Source of the DNA: Methanobacterium bryantii
GTDB lineage: Archaea; Methanobacteriota; Methanobacteria; Methanobacteriales; Methanobacteriaceae
DNA: 64,000 bases
NCBI RefSeq assembly: GCF_002287175.1
Contig: NZ_LMVM01000039.1
Coordinates: forward strand, 62,001 to 126,000
Direction: 5' to 3'
The number at the start of each line of letters is the position of its first letter. Position 1 is the stretch's first letter. This document shows positions 34,838-43,908 of this stretch, in pieces. The notes beneath the pieces were generated by a model. It was not told the DNA's origin, did no database searches, and worked only from the letters and a program-made list of their open reading frames with translations. Made by a program: the position numbers and the translations under genes.

Positions 34838-36460
34838 ATTAAGAAAAATCAACAATATTTAGTTATAGGTGCGGTTGTTGCAGTTCTAGTGATTTCTGCA
34901 GCTGCACTGACACTCGGTTCAACTCCCAGAGATGCAGATGAGCTCATAGTTGCTGCAGCAGGGACATATGCAGAACCAGAAGAAGGGTTTGATCCCCTCC
35001 ACGGATGGGGGTGCGGCCATATGGACTATGAGCCATTGATACAAAGTACACTCTTCAAATCAGCTGATAACGGCAGCATAATAAATGACCTTGCCACAAA
35101 TTACTCAGTCAGCTCTGACGGGTTGACATGGACTGTGAATATAAGAAATGATGTTAAATTTACAGATGGAGTACCCTTAACAGCGAAAGATGTTGCATTT
35201 ACATATAACACAGCAGTTGGAAGTAATTCAGAGTTAGACATGTCCAATCTTGAAAATGCAACGGCAGTAAACAACACAACAGTTAAATTTAAGCTAAAAG
35301 AGCCGCAGTCCAGCTTTATATGGAGACTTAGATACGTTGGAATTGTACCTGAACATGCATACCAAAAAGAAACCTACGGCCAGCAGCCTATAGGATCTGG
35401 ACCTTATAAACTGGTGCAGTGGAATAAAGGACAGCAGGCAATACTGGAATTAAATGAAAATTACTATGGAAAAAAACCGTACTTCAAGAAAATAACTCTA
35501 CTGTTTTTAGATAAAGATGCTTCATTTGCAGCTGCTAAATCAGGCAAGGTAGATGTAGCCGGACTCGAGAACAGCTATGCAAATCAAAGTATAGATGGAT
35601 ACAATTTAGTTGCTCTCCCATCATCAAGTGCAAACGGGGTCTCATTCCCTATGCAGTATGACACAGGTAAAAAAAGTCTAAGTGGAGAACCAGTAGGCAA
35701 CAATGTAACCGCAGATATAGCGATCAGAAAAGCCCTGAATGTAGGTATCAACAGAACTGCCCTTGTTGAAGGTGTACTGTATGGAAAAGGAGATGTTGAG
35801 TACACGGGAGTAGATCAGCGCAGCTTTGGAAACCCTAAAGCAAAAGTCAATGACTCAAACATAGAAGGGGCCAAAAAAATGCTTGAAAATGCAGGATGGA
35901 AAGACAGCGACGGCGATGGAATCCGTGAAAAAAATGGTACCAAAGCAGAATTTAAGTTATACTACAATTCAGAAGACCAGACAAGACAGGCCCTCTCTAT
36001 GGCCATCAGCGAACAGGCTAAACAGATGGGGATAAAGATAGACCTTATAGGTGCAAACTGGGATGAAATTTACGCTAAACAATACAGTTCAGCCGTTTTA
36101 TACCAGTACAGCAGTGCAGATACATTCAGCCTGTATATGCAGTACCACAGCAAAGAAGCAGATTCTGGATACAACAACCCAGGTCTTTACAACAGTTCTG
36201 TTGTAGACGGCTATTTAGAAAAAGCCCTCAGATCTACAGATCAGTCCCAGGCCACAGAATACTGGAAATTAGCTGCATATGATGGAAAAACAGGTTACGG
36301 ACCTGCAGGAGATGCAACATGGCTGTGGTTAACAACTAAGGACTACCTGTACATGGTAAATAAAACCATCGACATAGGAACACCTCAAAATAACACTGGA
36401 AAAGACATTCTAGGGAATATCTACGAATGGAAACGCATAAATGAAAATAAAACCAGTTAA
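34838..36460 (+). CDS. Nickel/peptide-type ABC binding protein 2 (SBP_bac_5, apparent ATT start)
   Basis: 540 residues from the ATT at 34838, seven bases after AGGAGG. The codon directly before the ATT is a TAA stop in the same frame, so translation cannot begin further upstream, and the next GTG falls in the middle of the signal peptide. From ATT the N-terminus is KKNQQYLVIGAVVAVLVISAA, matching paralogue 1, and both proteins have the same length. Mature part: DLATNYSVSSDGLTWTVNIR, GSGPYKLVQWNKGQQ and a WLWLTTKDYLYM ending block. Followed by the two permeases and two ATPases. Confidence 0.8.
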   Translation: MKKNQQYLVIGAVVAVLVISAAALTLGSTPRDADELIVAAAGTYAEPEEGFDPLHGWGCGHMDYEPLIQSTLFKSADNGSIINDLATNYSVSSDGLTWTVNIRNDVKFTDGVPLTAKDVAFTYNTAVGSNSELDMSNLENATAVNNTTVKFKLKEPQSSFIWRLRYVGIVPEHAYQKETYGQQPIGSGPYKLVQWNKGQQAILELNENYYGKKPYFKKITLLFLDKDASFAAAKSGKVDVAGLENSYANQSIDGYNLVALPSSSANGVSFPMQYDTGKKSLSGEPVGNNVTADIAIRKALNVGINRTALVEGVLYGKGDVEYTGVDQRSFGNPKAKVNDSNIEGAKKMLENAGWKDSDGDGIREKNGTKAEFKLYYNSEDQTRQALSMAISEQAKQMGIKIDLIGANWDEIYAKQYSSAVLYQYSSADTFSLYMQYHSKEADSGYNNPGLYNSSVVDGYLEKALRSTDQSQATEYWKLAAYDGKTGYGPAGDATWLWLTTKDYLYMVNKTIDIGTPQNNTGKDILGNIYEWKRINENKTS

Positions 36461-36562
36461 ACAACCCCAATTACATCTAAATTTTAAAAAAAAATGAACA
36501 TCAAATAAAAATTCTGATGTTTATCCTTATTTAAGTTAACTTACAGGCGGAGGGTAACTAAA

Positions 36563-37576
36563 TTGAAATATGAAAAATTATGGAGTTTTTCTGGAAATGG
36601 AAAATTATGGGCCTTTGCAGGGAAAAAGACCCTGAAATTAATAAGCCTTTTAATTGCAGTTTGTCTTGTTAGCTTCTGGCTTGTTGAACAATCTCCTATA
36701 GATCCCGTAAGGGCATACATTGGAGAAATGTCAATAACTCCAGAGCATAAAGCTCAGCTTGAAGAATACTGGGGAGTTAACATGCCCCCGCAGGAAAAAT
36801 TCTTAAACTGGGCAGGGAACATAGCCCAAGGAGACTTTGGAACTTCACTGATTTACAGAATTCCAGTTACGAGTGTGATTGGTGAAAAATTCACTGCATC
36901 GCTGATCCTCATGATGACTTCCTGGTTAATTTCAGGAATTTTAGGTTTTATACTTGGAATAATTGCAGGAATGAAAAGGGGAACCTGGATAGACAAAATA
37001 ATAAAAACTTACTGTTACATGCTTGCCGCCACGCCAACGTTCTGGCTGGCACTGGTCCTGCTGATGGTATTTTCAGTGTATTTAGGATGGTTCCCCATAG
37101 GCCTAAGCGTCCCCATAGGTGTCATCTCAGGCAATGTGACATTTTTAGACTGGCTACACCATTTAATCCTTCCTGCACTAACTTTAAGTTTAATTGGAGT
37201 TGCTCAAATTGCAATGTTTACACGGGAAAAGCTAACAGAAGTCTTATCGAGCGACTACGTGTTATTTGCAAAAGCAAGGGGTGAAAAAGGATTAAATCTA
37301 GTACTTCGACATGGAATTAGAAATGTAGCGCTTCCAGCAGTTACTTTACAGTTTTTAGGGTTCAGTGAATTGTTTGGAGGGGCGGTGCTGGTTGAACAGG
37401 TGTTTTCATATCCTGGAATTGGGCAGGCCGCAGTGGCTGCAGGGTTAAGATCAGATGTGCCCCTACTTTTGGGAATAGTTCTGGTCAGCGCAGTGTTTGT
37501 GTTCTGCGGAAATACAATAGCAGATATCATATATGAATTCGTTGATCCAAGGATAAAACAGGAGGCAGATTCATGA
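36563..37576 (+). CDS. NikB/DppB-type ABC transporter permease
   Basis: A 337-residue permease, TTG start after GGCGGAGGG. N-terminal helix, then VEQSPIDPVRAYIG and KFLNWAGNIAQGDFGTSL (periplasmic loop of the family), and the binding-protein-dependent transport domain with EAA-type loop ARGEKGLNLVLRHGIRN. About six helices. The C-terminal EFVDPRIK is typical. Stop overlaps the next gene's ATG. Confidence 0.85.
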   Translation: MKYEKLWSFSGNGKLWAFAGKKTLKLISLLIAVCLVSFWLVEQSPIDPVRAYIGEMSITPEHKAQLEEYWGVNMPPQEKFLNWAGNIAQGDFGTSLIYRIPVTSVIGEKFTASLILMMTSWLISGILGFILGIIAGMKRGTWIDKIIKTYCYMLAATPTFWLALVLLMVFSVYLGWFPIGLSVPIGVISGNVTFLDWLHHLILPALTLSLIGVAQIAMFTREKLTEVLSSDYVLFAKARGEKGLNLVLRHGIRNVALPAVTLQFLGFSELFGGAVLVEQVFSYPGIGQAAVAAGLRSDVPLLLGIVLVSAVFVFCGNTIADIIYEFVDPRIKQEADS

Positions 37577-38427
37577 ACACCACTGTAACCATGGGAAAAA
37601 GGTTATTTAAAGGATTAAACCTACGACAAAAGACCATATTAATAATAAGCCTCACCTCACTTTTACTGATCACAATAGTAATTTCCAGCTGGATATTAGG
37701 TGGTGAATCGCTTCCAGTGAATTTTGGAGCTAAAAACCTTGCCCCTTCCATTGAACATCCATTCGGGACAGACTGGATGGGTCGGGATATGCTCACAAGG
37801 ACCATAGAAGGGCTTGGACTGAGCATAGTAATTGGAACTATTGCGTCCACATTTAGTTCTGCACTGGCCATAATTTTAGGGCTGCTTTCAAGTGCCGGTA
37901 AAAAGGCAGACACCTTTGTATCATGGCTGGTGGACCTGTTTCTCTCTATTCCACACCTCCTTTTAATAATCCTTATTTCCATTGGACTTGGAGGAGGTGC
38001 AGTTGGAATTATTGTGGGAGTGGCATTAACACACTGGACAAGTTTAACAAGGGTTGTGAGGGCAGAGATCAAGCAGCTTAAAACTCAGGAATACATCCAT
38101 ATCTCCCAGAATCTCGGCAGGTCCAAATGGTGGGTAGCTACCAAACATATAATGCCGCATTTAATTCCCCAGATACTGTTGGGTACCATTTTAATGTTTC
38201 CCCACGCAATTTTACACGAAGCCTCAGCCACTTTCCTTGGTTTTGGGCTTTCACCACATGAACCTGCAATTGGAATAATCCTCTCAGAGTCCATGAAGTA
38301 CCTGTCAGTGGGATACTGGTGGCTGGCGTTCTTCCCAGGATTATCACTGCTGATTGTAGTTCTAGTATTTGACCTGATTGGAGATAATTTAGGAAAACTA
38401 ATGGACCCAAAGAGTGCACACGAATAA
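37573..38427 (+). CDS. NikC/DppC-type ABC transporter permease
   Basis: A 284-residue permease, ATG overlapping the previous stop with AGGAGGC upstream. HPFGTDWMGRDMLTRTIEG near residue 65 and the EAA loop YIHISQNLGRSKWWVATKHIMPHL are diagnostic of the DppC/NikC class; the ending LGKLMDP is typical too. Forms the channel with the NikB-type subunit. Confidence 0.85.
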   Translation: MNTTVTMGKRLFKGLNLRQKTILIISLTSLLLITIVISSWILGGESLPVNFGAKNLAPSIEHPFGTDWMGRDMLTRTIEGLGLSIVIGTIASTFSSALAIILGLLSSAGKKADTFVSWLVDLFLSIPHLLLIILISIGLGGGAVGIIVGVALTHWTSLTRVVRAEIKQLKTQEYIHISQNLGRSKWWVATKHIMPHLIPQILLGTILMFPHAILHEASATFLGFGLSPHEPAIGIILSESMKYLSVGYWWLAFFPGLSLLIVVLVFDLIGDNLGKLMDPKSAHE

Positions 38428-38438
38428 AGGTGTTAAAT

Positions 38439-39590
38439 ATGGAAAATAAGGTTGAAATAAATATTGAAGAAGATTTCAGTACTGAAATTGACATAGCTAA
38501 CAAACTCAATAGTGAAACAAGTGTGATTTTAAATAAAAAATTAATGAACACACATGATGAAGAAAAAAATAAAGGCGAAATCCTGTTAAATGTAGAAAAC
38601 ATTTCACTTTCTTTTACCCAATATACCTCCGGGCTCAGACAGACAAAATTAAATGTAATTTCCAATTTAAACCTGGAAGCGCGGCGCGGCGAAATTACTG
38701 CAGTGGTGGGATCAAGTGGATCTGGTAAAAGTCTTTTAGCCCATGCTATTTTAGGAATTTTACCTGCAAATGCTACACTTAATGGCAAAATAGAATATAA
38801 TGGACAGGAACTTACTCAAAACAAAAAGGAAGAACTTAGAGGTAAAGAAATAGCCCTGGTACCCCAGTCTATAAATTATCTTGATCCATTAATGAAGATT
38901 TCAGACCAGGTAATAGGGGACGTGGAAGAGGAAGATAAAAAATTAATGAAAAATATTCAAAGAAAAATTTTCCGCAGGTATGATTTGAAACCAGAAGTCG
39001 ATAAGATGTACCCCCATGAACTATCTGGAGGCATGGCCCGGAGAGTTTTAGTATCCACAGCAGTGATAAGCTCTGCAAAACTTATAATTGCAGATGAACC
39101 AACTCCAGGACTGGATGAAAAAACCTTAGATGAAACATTGAATTATTTCAAGGAAATGGCAGATAAAGGATGTGCAGTTATACTTATAACTCATGATATA
39201 GAGGCTGCACTTAAAATATCTGATAAAATTGCAGTATTTTATGCAGGAACTGTTTTAGAATTAGCTAATGTTGAAGATTTCAGCGGTACAGGTGCAAATT
39301 TAAGACATCCATATACCAGGGCACTGTGGAGTGCACTTCCCCAAAATGGGTTTCATGAAATTGGCGGCCACCAGCCAATGCAGGACGAAGTCATTGAAGG
39401 GTGTGTTTTCTACGAAAGATGCTCCAGAAGGAATGATCTCTGTTCTACCAGTACTCCTCCATTAAAAGAGATCAACGGAGGCATGGTCAGGTGCAACAAC
39501 GCCGCCGCAAAAGAAGAAAGCTTTAATGAAACTCCTGTGTTTTATGATGCCGAAGGGGACGTGATTATAAAAGAAGTTAAAGGGGTGTAA
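38439..39590 (+). CDS. NikD/DppD-type ABC transporter ATPase
   Basis: A 383-residue ATPase from the ATG preceded by AAGGTG (an in-frame GTG lies within that site). It has a charged N-terminal extension of about 45 residues before the ATPase domain, then Walker A GSSGSGKS, signature LSGGMARR, Walker B IIADEPTPGLDEK and H-loop THD. A C-terminal oligopeptide-transporter tail with cysteines (CVFYERCSRRNDLC) follows, which in relatives holds a [4Fe-4S] cluster. Confidence 0.85.
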   Translation: MENKVEINIEEDFSTEIDIANKLNSETSVILNKKLMNTHDEEKNKGEILLNVENISLSFTQYTSGLRQTKLNVISNLNLEARRGEITAVVGSSGSGKSLLAHAILGILPANATLNGKIEYNGQELTQNKKEELRGKEIALVPQSINYLDPLMKISDQVIGDVEEEDKKLMKNIQRKIFRRYDLKPEVDKMYPHELSGGMARRVLVSTAVISSAKLIIADEPTPGLDEKTLDETLNYFKEMADKGCAVILITHDIEAALKISDKIAVFYAGTVLELANVEDFSGTGANLRHPYTRALWSALPQNGFHEIGGHQPMQDEVIEGCVFYERCSRRNDLCSTSTPPLKEINGGMVRCNNAAAKEESFNETPVFYDAEGDVIIKEVKGV

Positions 39591-39592
39591 CA

Positions 39593-40204
39593 GTGCGCCT
39601 TAAAGGTGAAGATATAAGTTTTGGATATAAAAAAAATAACCTGATTTTAAATGAGGTGAATATATCATTAAAAAGCGGTGAAGTACTCGGTCTTATTGGG
39701 GACAGCGGGAGCGGTAAATCAACCTTGTGTAAGATACTATCCGGCTATGAAAACATGTATCAGGGAAATGTAACTATAGATGGGAAAAAAATCCCATTAA
39801 ACCGATACAATCCTGTGCAGCTTGTATTTCAGCATCCTGAAAAAGCTGTAAACCCTAAATGGAAAATGAAAGATATTTTAAACGAGGGACATGAAGTTTC
39901 AAATAAAATTTTAGGATCCTTTGGAATAAAACAGGCGTGGCTCAATCGATGGCCCAACGAGCTTTCCGGAGGGGAACTTCAACGGTTTGCGCTTGCAAGG
40001 GCTTTAGGGCCTCAAACTAAATTTTTAATAGCCGATGAAATAACCACGATGGTAGATGCAATTACTCAGGCCCAGATATGGAGCACCATCATAGACATAT
40101 CAGAAGAGCAGAATATAGGGGTGCTGGTTGTGAGCCATGAAAAAAAATTAATTGATAAGCTGTGCCATGAGGTCATCTATTTAGATGATATAAACACTGC
40201 TTGA
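39593..40204 (+). CDS. NikE/DppF-type ABC transporter ATPase, short form
   Basis: A 203-residue ATPase from GTG, two bases after the preceding gene. Walker A GDSGSGKST, Q-loop LVFQHPEKAVNP, signature LSGGELQR, Walker B FLIADEITTMVD, H-loop SHE. It lacks the C-terminal tail of longer DppF proteins, which is common for NikE-like forms. It completes the transporter. Confidence 0.85.
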   Translation: MRLKGEDISFGYKKNNLILNEVNISLKSGEVLGLIGDSGSGKSTLCKILSGYENMYQGNVTIDGKKIPLNRYNPVQLVFQHPEKAVNPKWKMKDILNEGHEVSNKILGSFGIKQAWLNRWPNELSGGELQRFALARALGPQTKFLIADEITTMVDAITQAQIWSTIIDISEEQNIGVLVVSHEKKLIDKLCHEVIYLDDINTA

Positions 40205-40225
40205 ATTTTTTATTTTTTTTCAAAT

Positions 40226-40249
40226 CGATACGTTTATATTTACGTTTCG
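40226..40249 (+). promoter_or_regulatory. Dyad/TATA element before the DUF364 gene
   Basis: CGATACGT, TTATATTT, ACGTTTCG: near-perfect dyad, 39 bases before the ATG. It separates this module from the NikR-like control of the transporter. Confidence 0.7.
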
Positions 40250-40288
40250 CAAGAATTAAAACACCAATGACTTTAGAAAGGTGCAAAG

Positions 40289-41041
40289 ATGAAGGAAATG
40301 AAACTTTTAGACGATCTTATATCAGCAGTACAGGGCAAAGACGCGGTTGCAGAAGACGTGAGAGTCGGCGCATCATGGACTGGCGTTAAAGGTAGGTACG
40401 GAGGAGTATGCAAAACTTACGGGATTCCAGTACCCCACGGCAACTACACCAAGGACCTTGGAAAGCTCAATGAAAAAAGCACTTTAGAACTTGCAGAATA
40501 TGCCCGTTCATGGAATTTTGTGGAAGCAAGTATTGGAGTGGCTGCACTAAATTCCATGGTAAAAGTTAAGGGCAAAACAGGAGTAAACGCCATTGATATA
40601 GTACTTGAGACATGCGAAAATAAAAAAGTCACCATGGTGGGTAAATTTCCACGTATCCCTGAAATTAAAGCACGTGCCAAAGAACTGTGGGTTTTGGAAA
40701 TGAACCCATGTCTTTTAAACGTTAAAAAGGGAATAATAAACGCAGCGGCAGCAGAATATATGATTCCAGACAGCGATATCGTGATTGTAACTGGTTCCAC
40801 ACTTATAAATAAAACCATGGAACGCGTGCTGGAGCTGTGCAGGATGGCAAATGCTTACACCATAGTTATGGGGCCGAGTACTACCATGAGTGATGTTTTA
40901 TTTGATTACGGTGCAGACATGCTTGCAGGTGTGGAAATAGCCAGGCCTGATGCCCTGCTTAACACCATAAGCCAGAGTGGAGGTATGATAAACTCCAGAG
41001 TCTGTGGAGATGAGCTTGTTTTCAGAGTCATGGAAGTTTAA
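40289..41041 (+). CDS. DUF4213/DUF364 putative heavy-metal-chelation protein
   Basis: A 250-residue protein with an N-terminal DUF4213 region (VRVGASWTGVKGRYGG) and a C-terminal DUF364 domain (MVGKFPRI, WVLEMNP, DSDIVIVTGSTLINKTMERVLEL, MGPSTTMSDVLFDYGADMLAG). The family combines an enolase-N-like and a Rossmann-like fold and has been proposed, from structure, to bind heavy metals. ATG with AAAGGTG upstream. The methyltransferase gene starts two bases after it. Next to a nickel-type importer, a role in metal delivery or chelate processing is plausible. Confidence 0.8.
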   Translation: MKEMKLLDDLISAVQGKDAVAEDVRVGASWTGVKGRYGGVCKTYGIPVPHGNYTKDLGKLNEKSTLELAEYARSWNFVEASIGVAALNSMVKVKGKTGVNAIDIVLETCENKKVTMVGKFPRIPEIKARAKELWVLEMNPCLLNVKKGIINAAAAEYMIPDSDIVIVTGSTLINKTMERVLELCRMANAYTIVMGPSTTMSDVLFDYGADMLAGVEIARPDALLNTISQSGGMINSRVCGDELVFRVMEV

Positions 41042-41043
41042 AA

Positions 41044-41643
41044 ATGAAAACTGACCCCCATAAGATGGATAAAAGATCCAAGACCATTTTTAAGGATGTT
41101 TATCTGCAGATAGCAGACCAGATCATCAGGAGGTGCGGGATTAAGAAGGGAACCTGCATCGACGTTGGATCTGGCCCAGGCGCGCTTGCAGTTGCTCTTT
41201 CTAAAGTAACCGACTTAAACATATATTCCCTTGACATCTCAGCCCAAATGAACGAGATTGCAAAGAAAAATATCGTAGAAGAGGGGCTGCAGTACAGGAT
41301 ATTCCCTGTTAAAGGTGATGTTTGCAAACTTCCCTTCCCCAATGGTTTTGCCGATTTAGTTATAAGCAGGGGCTCAATTTTCTTCTGGGAGAATAAAGAA
41401 ACAGCTTTCAGGGAGATATGCCGTGTCTTAAAGCAGGGAGGATGGGCCTATATTGGGGGTGGATTTGGAAGTAAAACACTTAAAAATAAAATAAGGCAAT
41501 CAGTAAATACAGGTAGAACAGATCATATTAGTATACCCAAAATTAGCATCACAGGGCTGAAATTGATATTAAACAGAGTTCCTATTAAAGACTACCACAT
41601 ACTAAATGACAATTCAGGCCTGTGGATTCTGTTTAAAAAATAA
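41044..41643 (+). CDS. Class I SAM-dependent methyltransferase
   Basis: A 199-residue Methyltransf_11-type enzyme: motif I CIDVGSGPGALAVAL, post-I LDISAQM, motif near ADLVISRGSIFFW and ICRVLKQGGWAYIGGGFG. Not a member of the DWNxMW/WWKK trio. Coupled to the DUF364 gene, which suggests both act on the same molecule. Substrate unknown. Confidence 0.75.
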   Translation: MKTDPHKMDKRSKTIFKDVYLQIADQIIRRCGIKKGTCIDVGSGPGALAVALSKVTDLNIYSLDISAQMNEIAKKNIVEEGLQYRIFPVKGDVCKLPFPNGFADLVISRGSIFFWENKETAFREICRVLKQGGWAYIGGGFGSKTLKNKIRQSVNTGRTDHISIPKISITGLKLILNRVPIKDYHILNDNSGLWILFKK

Positions 41644-41803
41644 TTTTTAACGTTCATGCTGTGCAAATTACATCTAATTGTAAACTGTTGAATAAATAAA
41701 TGGAATTTTTTTAAATAATTTCAGCTTAAATTAACCGATATGTAAAAATCTACAGTAAACTTTTACGCATTAACATGAATGATCAAAACGTAATGGTGAT
41801 TTT

Positions 41804-42385
41804 ATGGAAAGTATAGAAGATATTCTAAATAAAATAAAAGACCCTAAAACCAGGGAAGAGTTAGAGAAAATCGTCAAATTTCACGGCTATTTAAGTTCAG
41901 GAGCTTGTATAGGATATCAAATGTTAAATATAGCCAGAAAACAGCTTAATATAAAAGAAGGGGAAAAGATTTTCGTAACAGCTGAAACACAGAACTGCCT
42001 ACCCGATCCATTCCAGATATTGCTGGGATCAACTACTGGAACTAAGAGGTTAACAGTTAAAGACTACGGGAAAATGGCAGTGACAGTAAATAAAGCTGCA
42101 GCTCCTGAAGAACATGTTAAAGGCATACGAATATTTTTAGACCCTAAAAAAACTGAAAAGTATCCCAAACTGCATGCATGGTATATGAATTATGAAAAGG
42201 TACCTCATGAAGAAGTTTGGCCCCTCTTAGTTGAAGCTGGTGAAGATCTTTATTCATGGGAATTCATTGATCTGGAAGTACAGCACAAAAAGAAGAAAAA
42301 TGTAATTATATGCAAAAAATGCGGTGAAGCGTTTATTTCATGGGATAATAATGACATATGTACATCCTGTTCACATAAAACATGA
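41804..42385 (+). CDS. FmdE-family protein with C-terminal zinc ribbon 2
   Basis: A 193-residue protein from the ATG after GGTGAT. FmdE domain with KFHGYLSSGACIGYQML near residue 25-40, a shifted Cys compared with the usual HG..C, plus TQNCLPDPFQ and the zinc ribbon CKKCGEAF...CTSC (about 168-188). Less like classical FmdE than the copy at 28929. A perfect CGATATGT half-site lies about 65 bases upstream (41736) without a second half. It probably shares the metal-handling role of its neighbours. Confidence 0.7.
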   Translation: MESIEDILNKIKDPKTREELEKIVKFHGYLSSGACIGYQMLNIARKQLNIKEGEKIFVTAETQNCLPDPFQILLGSTTGTKRLTVKDYGKMAVTVNKAAAPEEHVKGIRIFLDPKKTEKYPKLHAWYMNYEKVPHEEVWPLLVEAGEDLYSWEFIDLEVQHKKKKNVIICKKCGEAFISWDNNDICTSCSHKT

Positions 42386-42462
42386 ATTTAAGAATTATCA
42401 TAAAAATTCAGCGGACAATTCCATGTCCCCTGCTTGAATTTATAACAAACTGAGTGATTTAT

Positions 42463-42615
42463 ATGGAAAGACAGATTACAATGAAACTTCCAGAAGACAT
42501 GTATAACGACTTGAAAGAACTGTCCTCAAAAAAAGATAATATTCCCCTTGGAAATCTTATTAGAAGAGCTATTGATGATTATTTAAGAAAAAATAGAATG
42601 AAAGGAAATTTGTGA
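42463..42615 (+). CDS. Small ribbon-helix-helix (CopG-type) protein
   Basis: A 50-residue protein: RQITMKLPEDMYNDLKELSSK forms the strand and first helix, NLIRRAIDDYLRKN the second helix, as in CopG/Arc-type DNA-binding proteins that act as dimers. GTGAT precedes the ATG. Could regulate its neighbours or be the antitoxin of a lost pair; no toxin gene adjoins. NikR is a longer ribbon-helix-helix protein with a metal-binding domain, which is absent here. Confidence 0.7.
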   Translation: MERQITMKLPEDMYNDLKELSSKKDNIPLGNLIRRAIDDYLRKNRMKGNL

Positions 42616-42627
42616 ATTTCTTCACTA

Positions 42628-42807
42628 AATCTTATTTTCCAAGTTATAATATAATGAAATTTACCATACTCCGGTAAAAAAACAAGCTGAAAAGAAACTT
42701 ATAGATTTCCTTAATCTTATTTTCCAAATATTATAATAAGATTTACCCTGTTCAAACCAGGTGAAAAGAAATTTTATAAAATTTCCTCACTAAATCTTAT
42801 TTTCCAA
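42628..42807. repeat. Three degenerate tandem copies of a gene end
   Basis: AATCTTATTTTCCAA occurs at 42628, 42713 and 42793, spaced 85 and 80 bases, each followed by a variant of the same AT-rich stretch ending in TTTACC. The third copy is the real 3' end of the minus-strand methyltransferase (encoding HYIIIFGK and stop); the other two are decayed copies of it. Confidence 0.65.
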
Positions 42808-43408
42808 ATATTATGATGTAATGGGATTTACCGTTTTCAAGGTCTTCCCCTGCTTCAGTATCAAGCTGCACCATTTTTAAGCCGTGTTTTGCAAACATTT
42901 CTTCCATTTCTTCCGGGTTACTTTTGACCCTTACAGGAGGTCCGTATCCAGTATCCTCTTTTTTATAGTCCATAACTGCTATTTTTCCTTCTGGCTTTAT
43001 AATTCTTTTAAGTTCCTCGATTGCGCCGTCGGTTTTTTCCATGGCCACAAAATGGTGGAAAACATTGACCAGAAGGCATATATCTACAGTGTTATCCTCG
43101 ATAGCTATGTGGTCTGCTACATCAGACTGGATTGGAATAATATTTTTTATTCCCTTCTCCTCAACTTCCTTTTCCATATCTTCAATGGAAGGTCCAAATA
43201 CATCTACAGAATATATGGTTGCCTCATCGTCCAACATATCATACGCTTCCATAGATACATGGCCGTCACCGCAGCCAATATCTGCAAAAACTTCATTTCC
43301 TTTAAAATTCAATCTTAAAAGCACATCACGGGCATCTATAAAAGATTCGGTTGATCTTCCCTGAATACGGTGCCCGTTAGATGGAAATAATCCTGTATCG
43401 CTTGACAT
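42797..43408 (-). CDS. Class I SAM-dependent methyltransferase (UbiE-like)
   Basis: A 203-residue protein with VFADIGCGDGHVSMEAY (motif I), IYSVDVFGPSI, DICLLVNVFHHF and IIKPEGKIAVMDYKKEDTGYGPP. The pattern fits small-molecule methyltransferases of the UbiE/arsenite-methyltransferase-like group, but the arsenite cysteines are not evident. AAGGAG precedes the ATG. It is alone on the minus strand. Substrate unknown. Confidence 0.75.
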   Translation of the reverse strand: MSSDTGLFPSNGHRIQGRSTESFIDARDVLLRLNFKGNEVFADIGCGDGHVSMEAYDMLDDEATIYSVDVFGPSIEDMEKEVEEKGIKNIIPIQSDVADHIAIEDNTVDICLLVNVFHHFVAMEKTDGAIEELKRIIKPEGKIAVMDYKKEDTGYGPPVRVKSNPEEMEEMFAKHGLKMVQLDTEAGEDLENGKSHYIIIFGK

Positions 43409-43537
43409 TTTTTTTATCTCCTTTTTTTAGTGAATAACCCTGCTGTTAAAGTACGTCAATAATATATTTATATCACTTTAGCACGCTAAAGGCAATTTAA
43501 ACAATTATATAAATTTTACAAATTTAATAAGTTACGT

Positions 43538-43583
43538 TTACGGAACGAAGTTCCGTAACAGTGAAAATTCATAGAATTTTCAC
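43538..43583. repeat. Two perfect inverted repeats with 3-base loops
   Basis: TTACGGAAC, gaa, GTTCCGTAA (43538-43558) and GTGAAAATTC, ata, GAATTTTCAC (43561-43583). Same type as the cluster at 1683. The rest of gap 43409-43908 holds the two promoter elements listed next and no gene. Confidence 0.75.
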
Positions 43584-43610
43584 ATGTTATTCACAGTAAA
43601 ATAAAATATA

Positions 43611-43634
43611 CGATACGGGAATATATACATTTCG
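43611..43634. promoter_or_regulatory. Dyad/TATA element in divergent region
   Basis: CGATACGG, GAATATAT, ACATTTCG. Good dyad with TATA core. It could serve the minus-strand methyltransferase (about 200 bases away) or the plus-strand surface protein (275 bases). Confidence 0.55.
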
Positions 43635-43696
43635 ATATAGGCCCCTCTTTTAAATAAAACCTGCAAAATTTAATTAAGTTTCTGAAATTACAAAAA

Positions 43697-43720
43697 CCAT
43701 AGGTATTTATATACTTATCG
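43697..43720 (+). promoter_or_regulatory. Second dyad/TATA element before the surface protein at 43909
   Basis: CCATAGGT, ATTTATAT, ACTTATCG. Second half good, first half weak, TATA in the spacer. Confidence 0.45.
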
Positions 43721-43908
43721 ACCTATAATCTTATGAATTATGCTCATGTTAAGATGATTGTAAAATGATGCAGTTTAATTTTGTATGATCACCTGTTAAA
43801 CCATTAAAAGTCATGAAATCCATTAAAATTACATAATATATAACTTGAATTTGTACAGGCCCATTAAATGAGCTTTATGTTAAAATTGGATAAAATAGAG
43901 GTAATAAA

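Noticed and set aside
42463..42615. Ribbon-helix-helix protein as NikR
   Set aside because: It is only 50 residues and lacks the C-terminal nickel-binding ACT-like domain of NikR.
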